Assembly: GCA_019456185.1 (NCBI GenBank)
Contig: VRUH01000027.1
Coordinates: 1 to 48,336, forward strand
Origin: Candidatus Glassbacteria bacterium
GTDB taxonomy: Bacteria; Gemmatimonadota; Glassbacteria; GWA2-58-10
Reading direction: 5' to 3'
DNA length: 48,336 nucleotides
Shown here: in pieces, positions 8,109-15,487 of the stretch
How the letters are laid out: the number at the start of each line of letters is the position of its first letter
Position numbering within the stretch: the stretch's first letter is position 1
Translations under genes and position numbers: made by a program
Notes under the pieces: generated by a model
Databases searched by the model: none
The model's input: the letters and a program-made list of their open reading frames with translations, nothing else
Told to the model about the DNA's origin: nothing

Positions 8109-8711
8109 CTAGTCGGATAACGAATGATGTTCGAGCCAGTCGAGAAATTTGCGGAGGGCGACTGCGCGATGGCTGACCCTGTTCTTTTCAGCGGGATCAA
8201 GCTGGGCGAATGTTTTCCCGAGCGGAGGGTAATAGAACAACGGATCGTAGCCGAACCCCATGCCGCCTCGGGGAGTATCGAGGATCACTCCCTCCGCCCT
8301 GCCCTCGAATGTAACCGGCTCCCGGCCGGGTCTGCAGAGAGCCAGGCAGCAGTGGAACGCGGCTTTACGATTTTCGGCCGGCATCCCGTCAAGCTTGTTC
8401 AGCAGATAATTGTTGTTGTCCGCATCCGAGGCAGTCGCTCCGGCATAGCGCGCGGAGTGGATGCCCGGCTCGCCGTCGAGAATATCCACAACCAGGCCGC
8501 TGTCATCGGCCACCGTCGCCAGGCCGGTCCGCTGACGCCAGCAGCTCGCCTTGGCTACGGCGTTTTCGCGGAAGGTCAGACCGTGCTCCTCCGGCGGTTT
8601 CTGTTTGCCCTGGGGGATATCCTCCAGTCCCAGCACCTCAACTTCCGCATCGGCCAGCAGCTCGCCCAACTCGATAATTTTGCCCAGGTTTGTTGTCGCG
8701 ACCAGCAGCAT
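8109..8711 (-). CDS. rdgB: XTP/dITP diphosphatase (RdgB/HAM1)
   Basis: A 200-residue non-canonical purine NTP pyrophosphatase that removes XTP, ITP and dITP from the nucleotide pool. Typical motifs are VATTNLGK at the start (substrate lysine), ENAVAKA, VADDSGLVVD with its acidic pair, the PGIHSARYAG loop, GFGYDPLFYYP and the late SHRAVALRKF. I start it at the ATG at 8711, which gives the family's usual opening and length; it lies 4 nt after the rph stop. The rph-rdgB order is common and suggests one transcript. Confidence 0.93.
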   Translation of the reverse strand: MLLVATTNLGKIIELGELLADAEVEVLGLEDIPQGKQKPPEEHGLTFRENAVAKASCWRQRTGLATVADDSGLVVDILDGEPGIHSARYAGATASDADNNNYLLNKLDGMPAENRKAAFHCCLALCRPGREPVTFEGRAEGVILDTPRGGMGFGYDPLFYYPPLGKTFAQLDPAEKNRVSHRAVALRKFLDWLEHHSLSD

Positions 8712-8715
8712 CTGT

Positions 8716-9444
8716 TCAGCCAATACCAAGCACCTCTTTCTGCAGCTCAACAATAGTCTTGATACCAGCCGAGGTCAGTTCCAGCAGCCTGTCAAGGTCT
8801 TCGCGGCTCATCGGTTCTTTCTCGGCCGTGCCCTGGACCTCCACCAGCCCGCCGTCATCGGTCATCACAACGTTCATGTCCACCTCGGCGTTGCTGTCGG
8901 CCGCGTAATCCAGATCGAGCACGGGGCTGCCATCCACCAGCCCGACACTCACCGCGCTGACAAGTCTTTTGCAGGGGTTAGCCGGCAGGTCACCGGCCTG
9001 CACGAGTCTTTCCAGAGCGAGATACAGGGCCACCATCGCCCCGTTGATCGCACAGCAGCGCGTACCGCCGTCGGCCTGGATAACATCGCAGTCCAGGGTA
9101 ACGGTCCGTTCGCCCAGGGCTTCGAGGTCAACAGTCATCCGCAGGCTCCGGCCGATCAGTCTGCTGATCTCCAGCACCCGGCCGCCCGCGCCGGAGCGTG
9201 AGCGTTCCCTGGGCTGACGGGTGTTCGTGCTGCGCGGCAGCATTCCGTATTCGGCGGTCACCCAGCCTCTGCCCTTGCCATCCAGGAACGGCGGCACTCC
9301 ATCCTCGATTGTCGCCATGCACAGCACCCGGGTGTCGCCCATCACGGCCAGGCACGAGCCTTCGGCGTGAATCGAGACTCCGGCGTCAAACCTTGTCGTC
9401 CTCAATTCGTTCCATTTTCTGTGTTGTTTATCCGTACTCTCCAT
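8716..9444 (-). CDS. rph: Ribonuclease PH
   Basis: A 242-residue phosphorolytic 3'-to-5' exoribonuclease that trims tRNA 3' ends. RNase PH signatures are visible: the opening R[18 protein letters not shown] strand, [37 protein letters not shown], the [19 protein letters not shown] core and the [17 protein letters not shown] segment. The length and domain are complete. It is the first gene of an rph-rdgB operon behind promoter-like sequence at 9497-9524. Confidence 0.95.
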   Translation of the reverse strand: MESTDKQHRKWNELRTTRFDAGVSIHAEGSCLAVMGDTRVLCMATIEDGVPPFLDGKGRGWVTAEYGMLPRSTNTRQPRERSRSGAGGRVLEISRLIGRSLRMTVDLEALGERTVTLDCDVIQADGGTRCCAINGAMVALYLALERLVQAGDLPANPCKRLVSAVSVGLVDGSPVLDLDYAADSNAEVDMNVVMTDDGGLVEVQGTAEKEPMSREDLDRLLELTSAGIKTIVELQKEVLGIG

Positions 9445-9496
9445 CAGTATCCGCCCTTTGCCGGTGAATTCGAAATTTGCAGGATCAGCATGTCCT

Positions 9497-9524
9497 AAGA
9501 TAGCAGATTTTCAGCCCCAGACAA
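9497..9524 (-). promoter_or_regulatory. Promoter-like sequence for rph-rdgB
   Basis: On the minus strand TTGTCT, a 16-nt spacer and TATCTT lie about 50-80 nt upstream of rph. Each hexamer matches the sigma70 consensus at 4 of 6 bases. Confidence 0.4.
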
Positions 9525-9687
9525 GGAACAGCCGCAGCTGAGAGCGCCTGTCAAGCCGCAGTCTCCCCCGGGCCGAAAAATCGTTTAACTGCCTGTAACC
9601 GAGCAACTTATTAAAGATTCGCCCGTTTTCTGCCGATAATCATATTGATGAAGAAACTGTTCAGTTCAAGATGAGGAGATCCGAGCC

Positions 9688-9882
9688 ATGCTGATTAAGA
9701 AGACCCTGATCCTGGCCAGCCTGGTTGCCGCGCTCAGCGTTCTGCTGGCTCTGTGGATGTTCGATAAGCTGATGGTGCTCAACGGTCGAGACAGCGGGTA
9801 TCAGTTTTTCACCCGTCCGGAGGCGCCGCTGAACGATTCTCCGGCCAAACTGCAGTTCCAGCCCCTGCGCCGCTCCGCCTGA
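9688..9882 (+). CDS. Small single-pass membrane protein, unknown
   Basis: A 64-residue protein with one strongly hydrophobic helix (about residues 6-25, ILASLVAALSVLLALWMF) and a short polar C-terminal tail. A GAGGAG ribosome-binding site is well placed before the ATG, and codon use looks like that of the neighbours, which supports real coding. I recognise no family. It could be a small inner-membrane protein or a protein with an uncleaved signal anchor. Confidence 0.55.
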   Translation: MLIKKTLILASLVAALSVLLALWMFDKLMVLNGRDSGYQFFTRPEAPLNDSPAKLQFQPLRRSA

Positions 9883-9909
9883 TTTTTTTCCGTGATACCT
9901 CTGAGCTTA

Positions 9910-9938
9910 TTGACAACCTTTCCAGCAAAATATATCTT
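9910..9938 (+). promoter_or_regulatory. Promoter of the tRNA-Gly gene
   Basis: Perfect TTGACA at 9910-9915, a 17-nt spacer and TATCTT at 9933-9938. It lies about 37 nt upstream of the tRNA. Confidence 0.65.
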
Positions 9939-9974
9939 CATAGAAAAGTTTTGTTTGCAAAAAATACAAAAAAT

Positions 9975-10049
9975 GCGGGCGTAATTCAGTGGTAGAATGT
10001 CAGCTTCCCAAGCTGGACGTCGTGGGTTCGAACCCCATCGCCCGCTCCA
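9975..10049 (+). tRNA. tRNA-Gly (anticodon CCC)
   Basis: A complete cloverleaf can be drawn. The acceptor stem GCGGGCG/CGCCCGC is perfect 7-bp, and the D-loop contains AGTGGTAGAAT. The anticodon stem TCAGC/GCTGG carries loop TTCCCAA (anticodon CCC), and the T-arm is GTGGGTTCGAACCCCAT. The 3' CCA is encoded. It reads GGG glycine codons. The gene sits at the edge of a small mobile-element-bearing patch, as tRNA genes often do. Confidence 0.93.
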
Positions 10050-10076
10050 ATAATGACAGGCTTGATGTTGCTACAA

Positions 10077-10200
10077 TATAGTGGACACCTCCAATACTCA
10101 AATTAACTTGAGAGCAGGAGGTGTAGCGATGAGTTCAGGCAAAAAGAGCTATGATGCGGAGTTCAAGCGAGAAGCGGTTCAATCACGCAAGGGGACATAA
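10077..10200 (+). mobile_element. IS3-family remnant (left end plus 5' of orfA)
   Basis: TATAGTGGACACC at 10077 onward looks like the terminal repeat of an IS3-family element. It is followed by a good ribosome-binding site (GGAGGTG) and an ATG at 10129 that opens a 23-codon frame, ending at TAA 10198-10200. The peptide reads SSGKKSYDAEFKREAVQ, the start of an IS3-type orfA helix-turn-helix transposase. The rest of the element is missing, so it is a 5' stub. Its 3' edge abuts the PilZ gene and supplies that gene's ribosome-binding region. Confidence 0.7.
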
Positions 10201-10203
10201 TGT

Positions 10204-10488
10204 ATGAATAAAGGCAAAGAAAATGACAGAAGGAGAGATGTGCGAAAGCCCTTCAATACAGAACTTGATTTGTTCATAGACGCACATAGTCTTCTGGCTG
10301 AATCGATAGACATCTCAGAAAACGGTTTCCGATTCAAGATTAAAGAACCAATTAGATGCAGAGTTCGTCTTGAGTTTGGTGTTGAAATGATAGAAAGAGA
10401 GGTACAGCTTGTATGGGCAAGGGAAGAAGAAGGTGAAATGCTTTACGGCTTCCAATTCACTTCAGGATCAAAGGGGTGGAAGTATTAA
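10204..10488 (+). CDS. PilZ-domain protein
   Basis: A 94-residue single-domain PilZ protein. The N-terminal RRRDVRKPF matches the RxxxR c-di-GMP motif and SIDISENGFRF matches the following D/NxSxxG motif, so c-di-GMP binding is likely. It would act as a stand-alone cytoplasmic effector with an unknown partner. By eye the gene is AT-richer than the flanking chromosomal genes. It directly follows an IS3 stub and a tRNA, which suggests recent arrival or a disturbed locus. The AAGGGG ribosome-binding site comes from the end of the insertion-sequence remnant. Confidence 0.85.
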   Translation: MNKGKENDRRRDVRKPFNTELDLFIDAHSLLAESIDISENGFRFKIKEPIRCRVRLEFGVEMIEREVQLVWAREEEGEMLYGFQFTSGSKGWKY

Positions 10489-10562
10489 AGCGAAATGCCG
10501 CGAATCGAAACATCCATCTGTGTCACCCCATTGCCACCACGATTTACCTTGTTAGTTTCAAA

Positions 10563-10766
10563 TTATGACTCTGCCATGCTTACTTTCACTGCCCTTAGGC
10601 CTTTAGGCCCTTCCTCCACTTCGAACTCTACACTGTTGCCATTTTCTAAAGCGTCAAAATCCATTCCTTCCAAAGAGGATCGATGAAAGAAAACCTCCTG
10701 CCCATCTTCTGCATCGATGAAGCCAAAACCCTTGCCCCGGATAATGCTGCTTATCTTACCTTTCAA
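10563..10766 (-). CDS. Cold-shock domain protein
   Basis: A 67-residue single cold-shock domain, an OB-fold that binds single-stranded nucleic acid and acts as an RNA chaperone. RNP1 (KGFGFID) and RNP2 (VFFHRSS) are both present and the C-terminal VEFEVEEGPKGLRAVKV strand is typical. The start is a TTG, supported by a strong AAGGAGGTGA ribosome-binding site 6 nt upstream and by the usual family opening. Expression conditions cannot be told from sequence. It is convergent with the PilZ gene. Confidence 0.92.
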   Translation of the reverse strand: MKGKISSIIRGKGFGFIDAEDGQEVFFHRSSLEGMDFDALENGNSVEFEVEEGPKGLRAVKVSMAES

Positions 10767-11051
10767 GTCTTCACCTCCTTGAATTTGAAAAGCTCCTGGA
10801 ATGATTTGACTTATTACTTTGCTAGCGAAAAAGAATCATTGTCCGCCGTCGCTCTCTTCGCGGCCGGCCTGTCCGATATGCTGTTATACGGATCTATGAA
10901 AGGAGGTTAATATAATATCATTGGAATGTCAAATTAAAAACAGAGGGGTATAAAACTCCGGTCCAGTATGAACGGCTGGTAAAAGTACCTTAATCAGGGG
11001 TCTATTTTTTTGTGGCAATACCAGACTGTAAAAATCACTGCATACACGTGC

Positions 11052-11274
11052 TAGAAGCTGTTTCATAACTGGGTTTTATTTTAAATTTCGCCCGTTGGCG
11101 GGTAACCCTTAAAAACACAACCCCCTGTTTCCCCCTTTTCTCAGGGGGACTAAAACCGGATAACCCCAGCCAACATACGAAAAAACCTGAGACCGGACAA
11201 TTTCCCCTTAACAAAGGGGGTGCCTGCGAAGCAGGCGGGAGTTGTCCCGTTTTAAGGTTATGAAACAGCTTCTA
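11052..11274. mobile_element. MITE-like element with perfect 18-bp inverted ends
   Basis: TAGAAGCTGTTTCATAAC at 11052-11069 is the exact reverse complement of 11257-11274. The 187-bp interior has no coding frame but holds C-run/G-run palindromes (CCCCC...GGGGG hairpins) and a GCCTGC-GAA-GCAGGC hairpin. Long perfect terminal repeats, a small non-coding body and internal palindromes are what a miniature inverted-repeat element would show. A TA next to both ends could be a target duplication. No parent transposase is present in the window. Confidence 0.7.
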
Positions 11275-11323
11275 ATATAACGGCCCTGTAGCTCATCTTA
11301 CACCCGGCCCCCTTCCCCCGAAT

Positions 11324-11351
11324 AACCTCGGTTCTAAAGCCGGGGTTTTTT
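11324..11351 (+). terminator. Intrinsic terminator-like hairpin
   Basis: A CCTCGG/CCGGGG stem (one T-G pair, extended by A-T pairs) with an 8-nt loop is followed directly by six T residues on the plus strand. No plus-strand gene lies immediately upstream, so it may belong to a lost gene or to read-through from the MITE side. Confidence 0.5.
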
Positions 11352-11556
11352 CATTTCCTCAGCCTCGGTAATGCAGACAGAGATACCCCCGCCGCGGTAT
11401 GCGATCATATGTGACATATCTGTCTGTCGTTGACCTGTCTCTGTGGCCTGGGAGAAGCCGGAGATCGTCAAGGCTGATCCACAAGTCTCTAACATTGGTG
11501 GTGTAAACGTGCCGGTGCATAGCAGTAGTCATATGCCCCCTTGATGCGCGCTGAAC

Positions 11557-12930
11557 TCATAGCGAGCCCCGCTCGACCACCAAGCGGAACCGGTCGTCGT
11601 CGAACGCATCCGTGCCGATGATCCGATGTCCATCCGCCTTGATACTTTTGGACAATGTGCCGACCTCGGTGCCATCGACGAGGATTTCGAGTTTTTGCCC
11701 GGCCTCCATTGCATCAAGCGCCAGCTTGTTTTTCGCAAACGGGAGAGGACAGGTAAGACCGGTGACGTCAACCGTGCGGTTGATGACGAATCGCTGCTGG
11801 CCCTGCCGTGGAGCCGCACCGGTGTCCCGCAGCCACGAAGGTTCATAGTCCGGATAACGATGGATCACCACCGGCTCGGGCGGCGGCGCTTCGCGCACCA
11901 GGGACGGGCCAACGACCGTCTCCAGGCTGTCCAGCATCGATTTCATGGCTCCGGGCGCCTTCAAAAGTTCCCCAATGCGCGTGCGCCCATGCTCCTTTCC
12001 GTGCTCGCCATACCAGTCGAGCACGGTCCGGATGACAGACACCACCTTCTCATCGGAAATCAGTCGCGCGACCACAGTGCCGTTATGCGGATGGCGGCCG
12101 TGGCGGCCCCCTATGCGGACGATCCATCCGACGCTTCCGGCGCTCCACGATTCGGTCGGGCACGCGCGTATGCAGTCTGCGCAATAGAGACACTTGGACG
12201 GCTCAAACTGCGGCGCCCCGGACTCCGGATCGGGCACGATAGCACCCTCCAGACAAGCCTTCGAACAGATGGTGCAGCCGGTGCAGGTCGCCTCGTCCCA
12301 TAACGGATAGGCGGCTCCCTGGAAGGCCAAGTCCATTTCGTTGGTTCGCGCGCAATCAATCGGACAGCCGGAGAAGGATATCTTGAACTTGTGGTAATAC
12401 TCCTCGCCGAAGAACTCCTGGTCCACCAACTTCGCCATCGCTTGCGTGTCTGTCAGCCCGTTCGGATTGTACTCGCAGCCTGAGCAGGCCGTAGGCACGC
12501 GCACCCGGGGGCCGCAGGTCGCAACATTCACCCCGGCTTGAGCCAGCAGGTCCGTCACCGAAGGGAAGTCTTCATAGCTGACATACGGCACTTCCAGCGA
12601 CTGCCGAAAGGAGAGGTGGACATACCCTTTGCCGTAGTGTTCGCAGGCGTCGGCCACTGCCCTCAACCACGCAGCAGGAACGCGGCCGCCCGGGCAGCGG
12701 CAACGGACGGTGAAAAGATCCTTCTGGCGCTGTTTGATGTATCCGCCCGCCTTGAGCTGGTCGAAGGAGAGGTCTCCCCGCAGTGGGGTCGTTCCGCGCG
12801 CTCCTGCCACCGGCACCTCGACAGGGACCTTCCGCCGCCGGGCCCGTTCCTCGAGGTTCCGGTCGACGGTCATTTTTGTCCGGCGCAGCTTTTCCTCGAC
12901 GGAAAGCTGCTTTTGTTTGTTCTCTGGCAT
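11557..12930 (-). CDS. Siroheme sulfite reductase fused to a C-terminal TusA domain
   Basis: A 457-residue protein. Residues ~40-130 form the ferredoxin-like half-domain (DLFTVRCRCPGGRVPAAWLRAV, YVHLSFRQSLEVPYV). The siroheme/4Fe-4S region follows, with CGPRVRVPTACSGC and, about 50 residues later, SGCPIDC. A 2x[4Fe-4S] ferredoxin insert comes next (CTGCTICSKAC, CLYCADCIRACP), then GGRHGRHPHNG. The last ~80 residues are a complete TusA-like domain with its CPLP motif (DVTGLTCPLPFAKNKL). It should reduce sulfite (possibly nitrite) to sulfide, and the fused TusA could take up sulfur as persulfide. The first cluster Cys pair is C-x2-C rather than the common C-x5-C. The start is the ATG at 12930 with an upstream AGGAGG. 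It is the last gene of the sulfur operon and looks GC-richer than the genes before it. Confidence 0.88.
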   Translation of the reverse strand: MPENKQKQLSVEEKLRRTKMTVDRNLEERARRRKVPVEVPVAGARGTTPLRGDLSFDQLKAGGYIKQRQKDLFTVRCRCPGGRVPAAWLRAVADACEHYGKGYVHLSFRQSLEVPYVSYEDFPSVTDLLAQAGVNVATCGPRVRVPTACSGCEYNPNGLTDTQAMAKLVDQEFFGEEYYHKFKISFSGCPIDCARTNEMDLAFQGAAYPLWDEATCTGCTICSKACLEGAIVPDPESGAPQFEPSKCLYCADCIRACPTESWSAGSVGWIVRIGGRHGRHPHNGTVVARLISDEKVVSVIRTVLDWYGEHGKEHGRTRIGELLKAPGAMKSMLDSLETVVGPSLVREAPPPEPVVIHRYPDYEPSWLRDTGAAPRQGQQRFVINRTVDVTGLTCPLPFAKNKLALDAMEAGQKLEILVDGTEVGTLSKSIKADGHRIIGTDAFDDDRFRLVVERGSL

Positions 12931-13125
12931 CGCCCTTTTCCTCCTCAAGATCACTTGAAGTGCAGCCAGCACGCCATCACTTCACGACATCGGCCACCGG
13001 TATTGACTAATCGCTTTTGTGCGTCGAAGAATTGGGGGCCGGCCTTTATTCCTTTCAAAAGCACACACAGCAAAGCAGAGCACTTCCCGATACTTACAAA
13101 CAGAACAGGCCGCTCAATTATCATT

Positions 13126-14124
13126 TTATTCCTTCGGTTTGCCTTCCTCGCCCAGAATGTCAGTAAAAAAGCTCGTATATTTAAACCCGCTGTCCGGGGA
13201 AACTGCCACCGCCAGGCCCTCTTCAGATTTGCCGAATTCAATTGCGGCATGAACTATGGCTCCGGTCGAAGGCCCAACAATCAACCCCTCCTCACGAAAC
13301 AGTTGTTTTGTCACATCATAAGCGGGTTCATCATTTACCCGGACTACCCGGTCAATTACATTGCGATCAAGGATTGCAGGTGGTTTGGATTCCTCCAGGT
13401 TCTTCAAGCCGGGCAATCGATGCCCCTTCTGCGGTTCGATAGCGATTATTTGAATGGCGGGATTTTTCTCCTTGAGATAACGTCCTACTCCGGTGATTGT
13501 CCCACAGGTTCCTAAGCCGGCAAAAAAGAACTTTACCCGCCCCTCGGTCTGCTTCCAGATTTCCGGCCCCGTGGTTTCGTAATGAGCTTTAACATTGTCC
13601 TGGTTTTCATATTGGTTAGGCATTGCATATCGTTCTCGGCCATCGGCGCTATTGACAAACGAATGCGCCAGTGCGATGGCACCATCTTTGGGATGGTCCA
13701 CCGGGCAGAGGTCATCCGGGGTCGGCCAAACCTCAGCCCCCAGCATTCTGAGCAGTACCTTTTTCTCATCAGGCACTCCATCCGGAATAGTCACCGCCAG
13801 TTTTTTCCGCATAAGTGCAGCCAGTGCAGCCAGTGCGATCCCGGTGTTGCCGGAGGTCGGTTCTACCAGCTCTTTGCCCTCCAGTTCACCCCTCTCTTCC
13901 ATGCCGCGCAACATATATAACGCCGTCCGGTCCTTGATAGAACCAAAGGGGTTGAACCATTCCAGTTTCAAGTATAGATCGAATGACTCCCCCGGGACCA
14001 ACCGCTTTACTTTCATCAATGGAGAAGGATTATCTACTGAAGAGATTAAATCCCTGATGTCATCGTAACGCCGCAGAGCGTGATTGGCTTCAAGAGCCTT
14101 CTTTTCATTCACCCTGGTATTCAT
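13126..14124 (-). CDS. CysM-like PLP-dependent cysteine synthase
   Basis: A 332-residue fold-type II PLP enzyme with the PLP lysine at Lys64 (GSIKDR), the substrate loop [12 protein letters not shown] and the phosphate-binding loop GLGTCGTITGVGRYL. The C-terminal half (IIAIEPQKGHRLPGLKNLEE, EGLIVGPSTGAIVHAA, SPDSGFKYTSFF) is more like the mycobacterial CysM, which uses O-phosphoserine and a thiocarboxylated CysO carrier, than like CysK at 6865-7794. It is encoded next to an E1-like enzyme and a Gly-Gly carrier, so carrier-dependent cysteine synthesis is a reasonable inference. Use of free sulfide cannot be excluded. Confidence 0.85.
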   Translation of the reverse strand: MNTRVNEKKALEANHALRRYDDIRDLISSVDNPSPLMKVKRLVPGESFDLYLKLEWFNPFGSIKDRTALYMLRGMEERGELEGKELVEPTSGNTGIALAALAALMRKKLAVTIPDGVPDEKKVLLRMLGAEVWPTPDDLCPVDHPKDGAIALAHSFVNSADGRERYAMPNQYENQDNVKAHYETTGPEIWKQTEGRVKFFFAGLGTCGTITGVGRYLKEKNPAIQIIAIEPQKGHRLPGLKNLEESKPPAILDRNVIDRVVRVNDEPAYDVTKQLFREEGLIVGPSTGAIVHAAIEFGKSEEGLAVAVSPDSGFKYTSFFTDILGEEGKPKE

Positions 14125-14192
14125 CTTCTCCCCTTACTTTCACTGGCTCAGGAACCAGCTTGTTTTTATTCATTTGCTGATCGTACAGATCA

Positions 14193-15017
14193 CTATGCGC
14201 TCTCAGGGGAAACTATTGAACAATCCGTGTCGTATTGTACGAGACTGGTAATACCGGGATGTTTCCCACACAACGGGCAGGCCGGATCAGGAACTCGCTT
14301 CAGGATCGTAAAACTACCCTCAAGTGCATCATAAACCATCATCTTATGTGAAAACAACTGCCCTATGCCGAGTAGAAGTTTAAGTGCCTCCACCGCCTGC
14401 AAAGTGCCCATGGCGCCCACAACTGCCCCGAGTATTCCCGCCTCCTGGCAGTTGGGCACCAGGCCCGGAGGAGGAGGTTCAGGGATCATGCAGCGGTAGC
14501 AGGGGTTTCCCTCTCCTGGAAGGATTGTCAACAACTGGCCCTCGAACCGCAGGGAAGCCGCCGAGACCAGGGGGATATTCTCGAAGAAACAGCAATCAGC
14601 AACCAGGAAACGCGTGGGAAAGTTGTCGCAGCCGTCCAGGACTACATCATATCCGCTGATTATATCCTTTGCGTTTTCCACGTTCAGCCGCTCGGGAATA
14701 GCCTCGATCTTACAATCAGGGTTGATGCCGGCGATAACCTCTTTAGCTGAAACCGTCTTGTTCCTGCCCAGGTCATCGGTGCCGTGAATGATCTGCCGCT
14801 GAAGATTTGAAAGCTCTACAGTGTCCCCGTCAACCACGCCGAGCCTGCCGATACCCGCCGCAGAGAGGTACATCAGAACCGGCGAGCCTAGCCCGCCCGC
14901 CCCGATTACCAGCGCGCTCGATTCCAACAATTTCCGCTGTCCTTCCCCGCCCACTTCCTGAAGGATGATGTGGCGGGAGAATCGTTCTATCTGTTCATCG
15001 CTGAAAACAAACTCCAT
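14193..15017 (-). CDS. MoeB/ThiF-type adenylyltransferase for the sulfur carrier
   Basis: A 274-residue E1-like enzyme expected to adenylate the C-terminal glycine of the ThiS/MoaD-like protein encoded just upstream. It shows the FSRHIILQEVGGEGQ opening, the GAGGLGSP nucleotide loop, SNLQRQIIHG, DGCDNFPTR, and the zinc Cys pairs CYRC and CPLC. There is no rhodanese domain. The ATG at 15017 is preferred over an in-frame GTG 6 nt earlier because an AGGGAG motif lies 6-8 nt before it. It resembles the E1-like gene at 6055-6858, giving two such enzymes in one window. Confidence 0.9.
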   Translation of the reverse strand: MEFVFSDEQIERFSRHIILQEVGGEGQRKLLESSALVIGAGGLGSPVLMYLSAAGIGRLGVVDGDTVELSNLQRQIIHGTDDLGRNKTVSAKEVIAGINPDCKIEAIPERLNVENAKDIISGYDVVLDGCDNFPTRFLVADCCFFENIPLVSAASLRFEGQLLTILPGEGNPCYRCMIPEPPPPGLVPNCQEAGILGAVVGAMGTLQAVEALKLLLGIGQLFSHKMMVYDALEGSFTILKRVPDPACPLCGKHPGITSLVQYDTDCSIVSPESA

Positions 15018-15197
15018 TTCCACTCCCTGGCTATTCAGGTTGGTTGCTGGATGTTCAATTCTTTGCTTCGTTGCGCTTGTTTCTTCAGATGGGTTCCTAA
15101 TTCTGCTCCAACAAATTGGAAATTGCCTTGCACTGTAATGGAGATTCCGGATCGATCTTGCCCGGTTTGCTGAATGCAGATAAGCTGGGAGATTAAA

Positions 15198-15461
15198 TCA
15201 TCCCCCTGCAATGGCGGAAATGATAGTTACCGTATCACCATCCTTGACCGGTGTATCAAGTCCTTGGAGAAGACGGATTTCCTCTCCCTCGTTCACATGG
15301 ATATTGAAATGCCGGCGTACCTTGCCCGAATCGTCACAAAGGCGGTCAGCTATGCCGAGATTCTCGAGGATTTCTCTTACAGTCGCCCCTTGCGTCGACG
15401 ATTCCTGATTGCCGCCCAAAAGATTTCTCAGTGCTGTTCCGGTTCTGACATTAATCGGCAT
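15198..15461 (-). CDS. ThiS/MoaD/CysO-like sulfur carrier ending in Gly-Gly
   Basis: An 87-residue ubiquitin-fold sulfur carrier. It has the beta-grasp pattern (MPINVRTGTALRNLL at the start, ATVREILENLG helix, VKDGDTVTIISAIAGG at the end) and the free C-terminal Gly-Gly needed for adenylation and thiocarboxylate formation. Length and ending are closer to CysO than to the shorter ThiS. It lies between a threonine-synthase-like gene and the E1-like gene. By context it most likely carries sulfur for cysteine or homocysteine synthesis rather than for molybdopterin or thiamine; this is inference, since no moa or thi genes are nearby. Confidence 0.88.
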   Translation of the reverse strand: MPINVRTGTALRNLLGGNQESSTQGATVREILENLGIADRLCDDSGKVRRHFNIHVNEGEEIRLLQGLDTPVKDGDTVTIISAIAGG

Positions 15462-15487
15462 AGTAGTTTCCCTCCAAAGTTTATTGA

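Larger units (their letters stand above)
10767..11556. other. Gene-free spacer holding a MITE-like element
   Basis: No gene is supported between the cold-shock gene and the sulfite reductase gene. The stretch includes the likely cold-shock leader, a MITE-like element (11052-11274) and an intrinsic terminator-like hairpin (11324-11351). The remaining 200 bases before 11557 show nothing I can name. Confidence 0.6.

Noticed and set aside
11281-11351. tRNA-like string GGCCCTGTAGCTCA before a terminator
   Set aside because: The acceptor arm has no matching 3' strand and there is no T-arm or anticodon arm, so it is not a tRNA.
12951-13250. 99-codon frame between the CysM-like and sulfite reductase genes
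   Set aside because: It overlaps the end of the CysM-like gene on the same strand in another frame and has no ribosome-binding site or domain.
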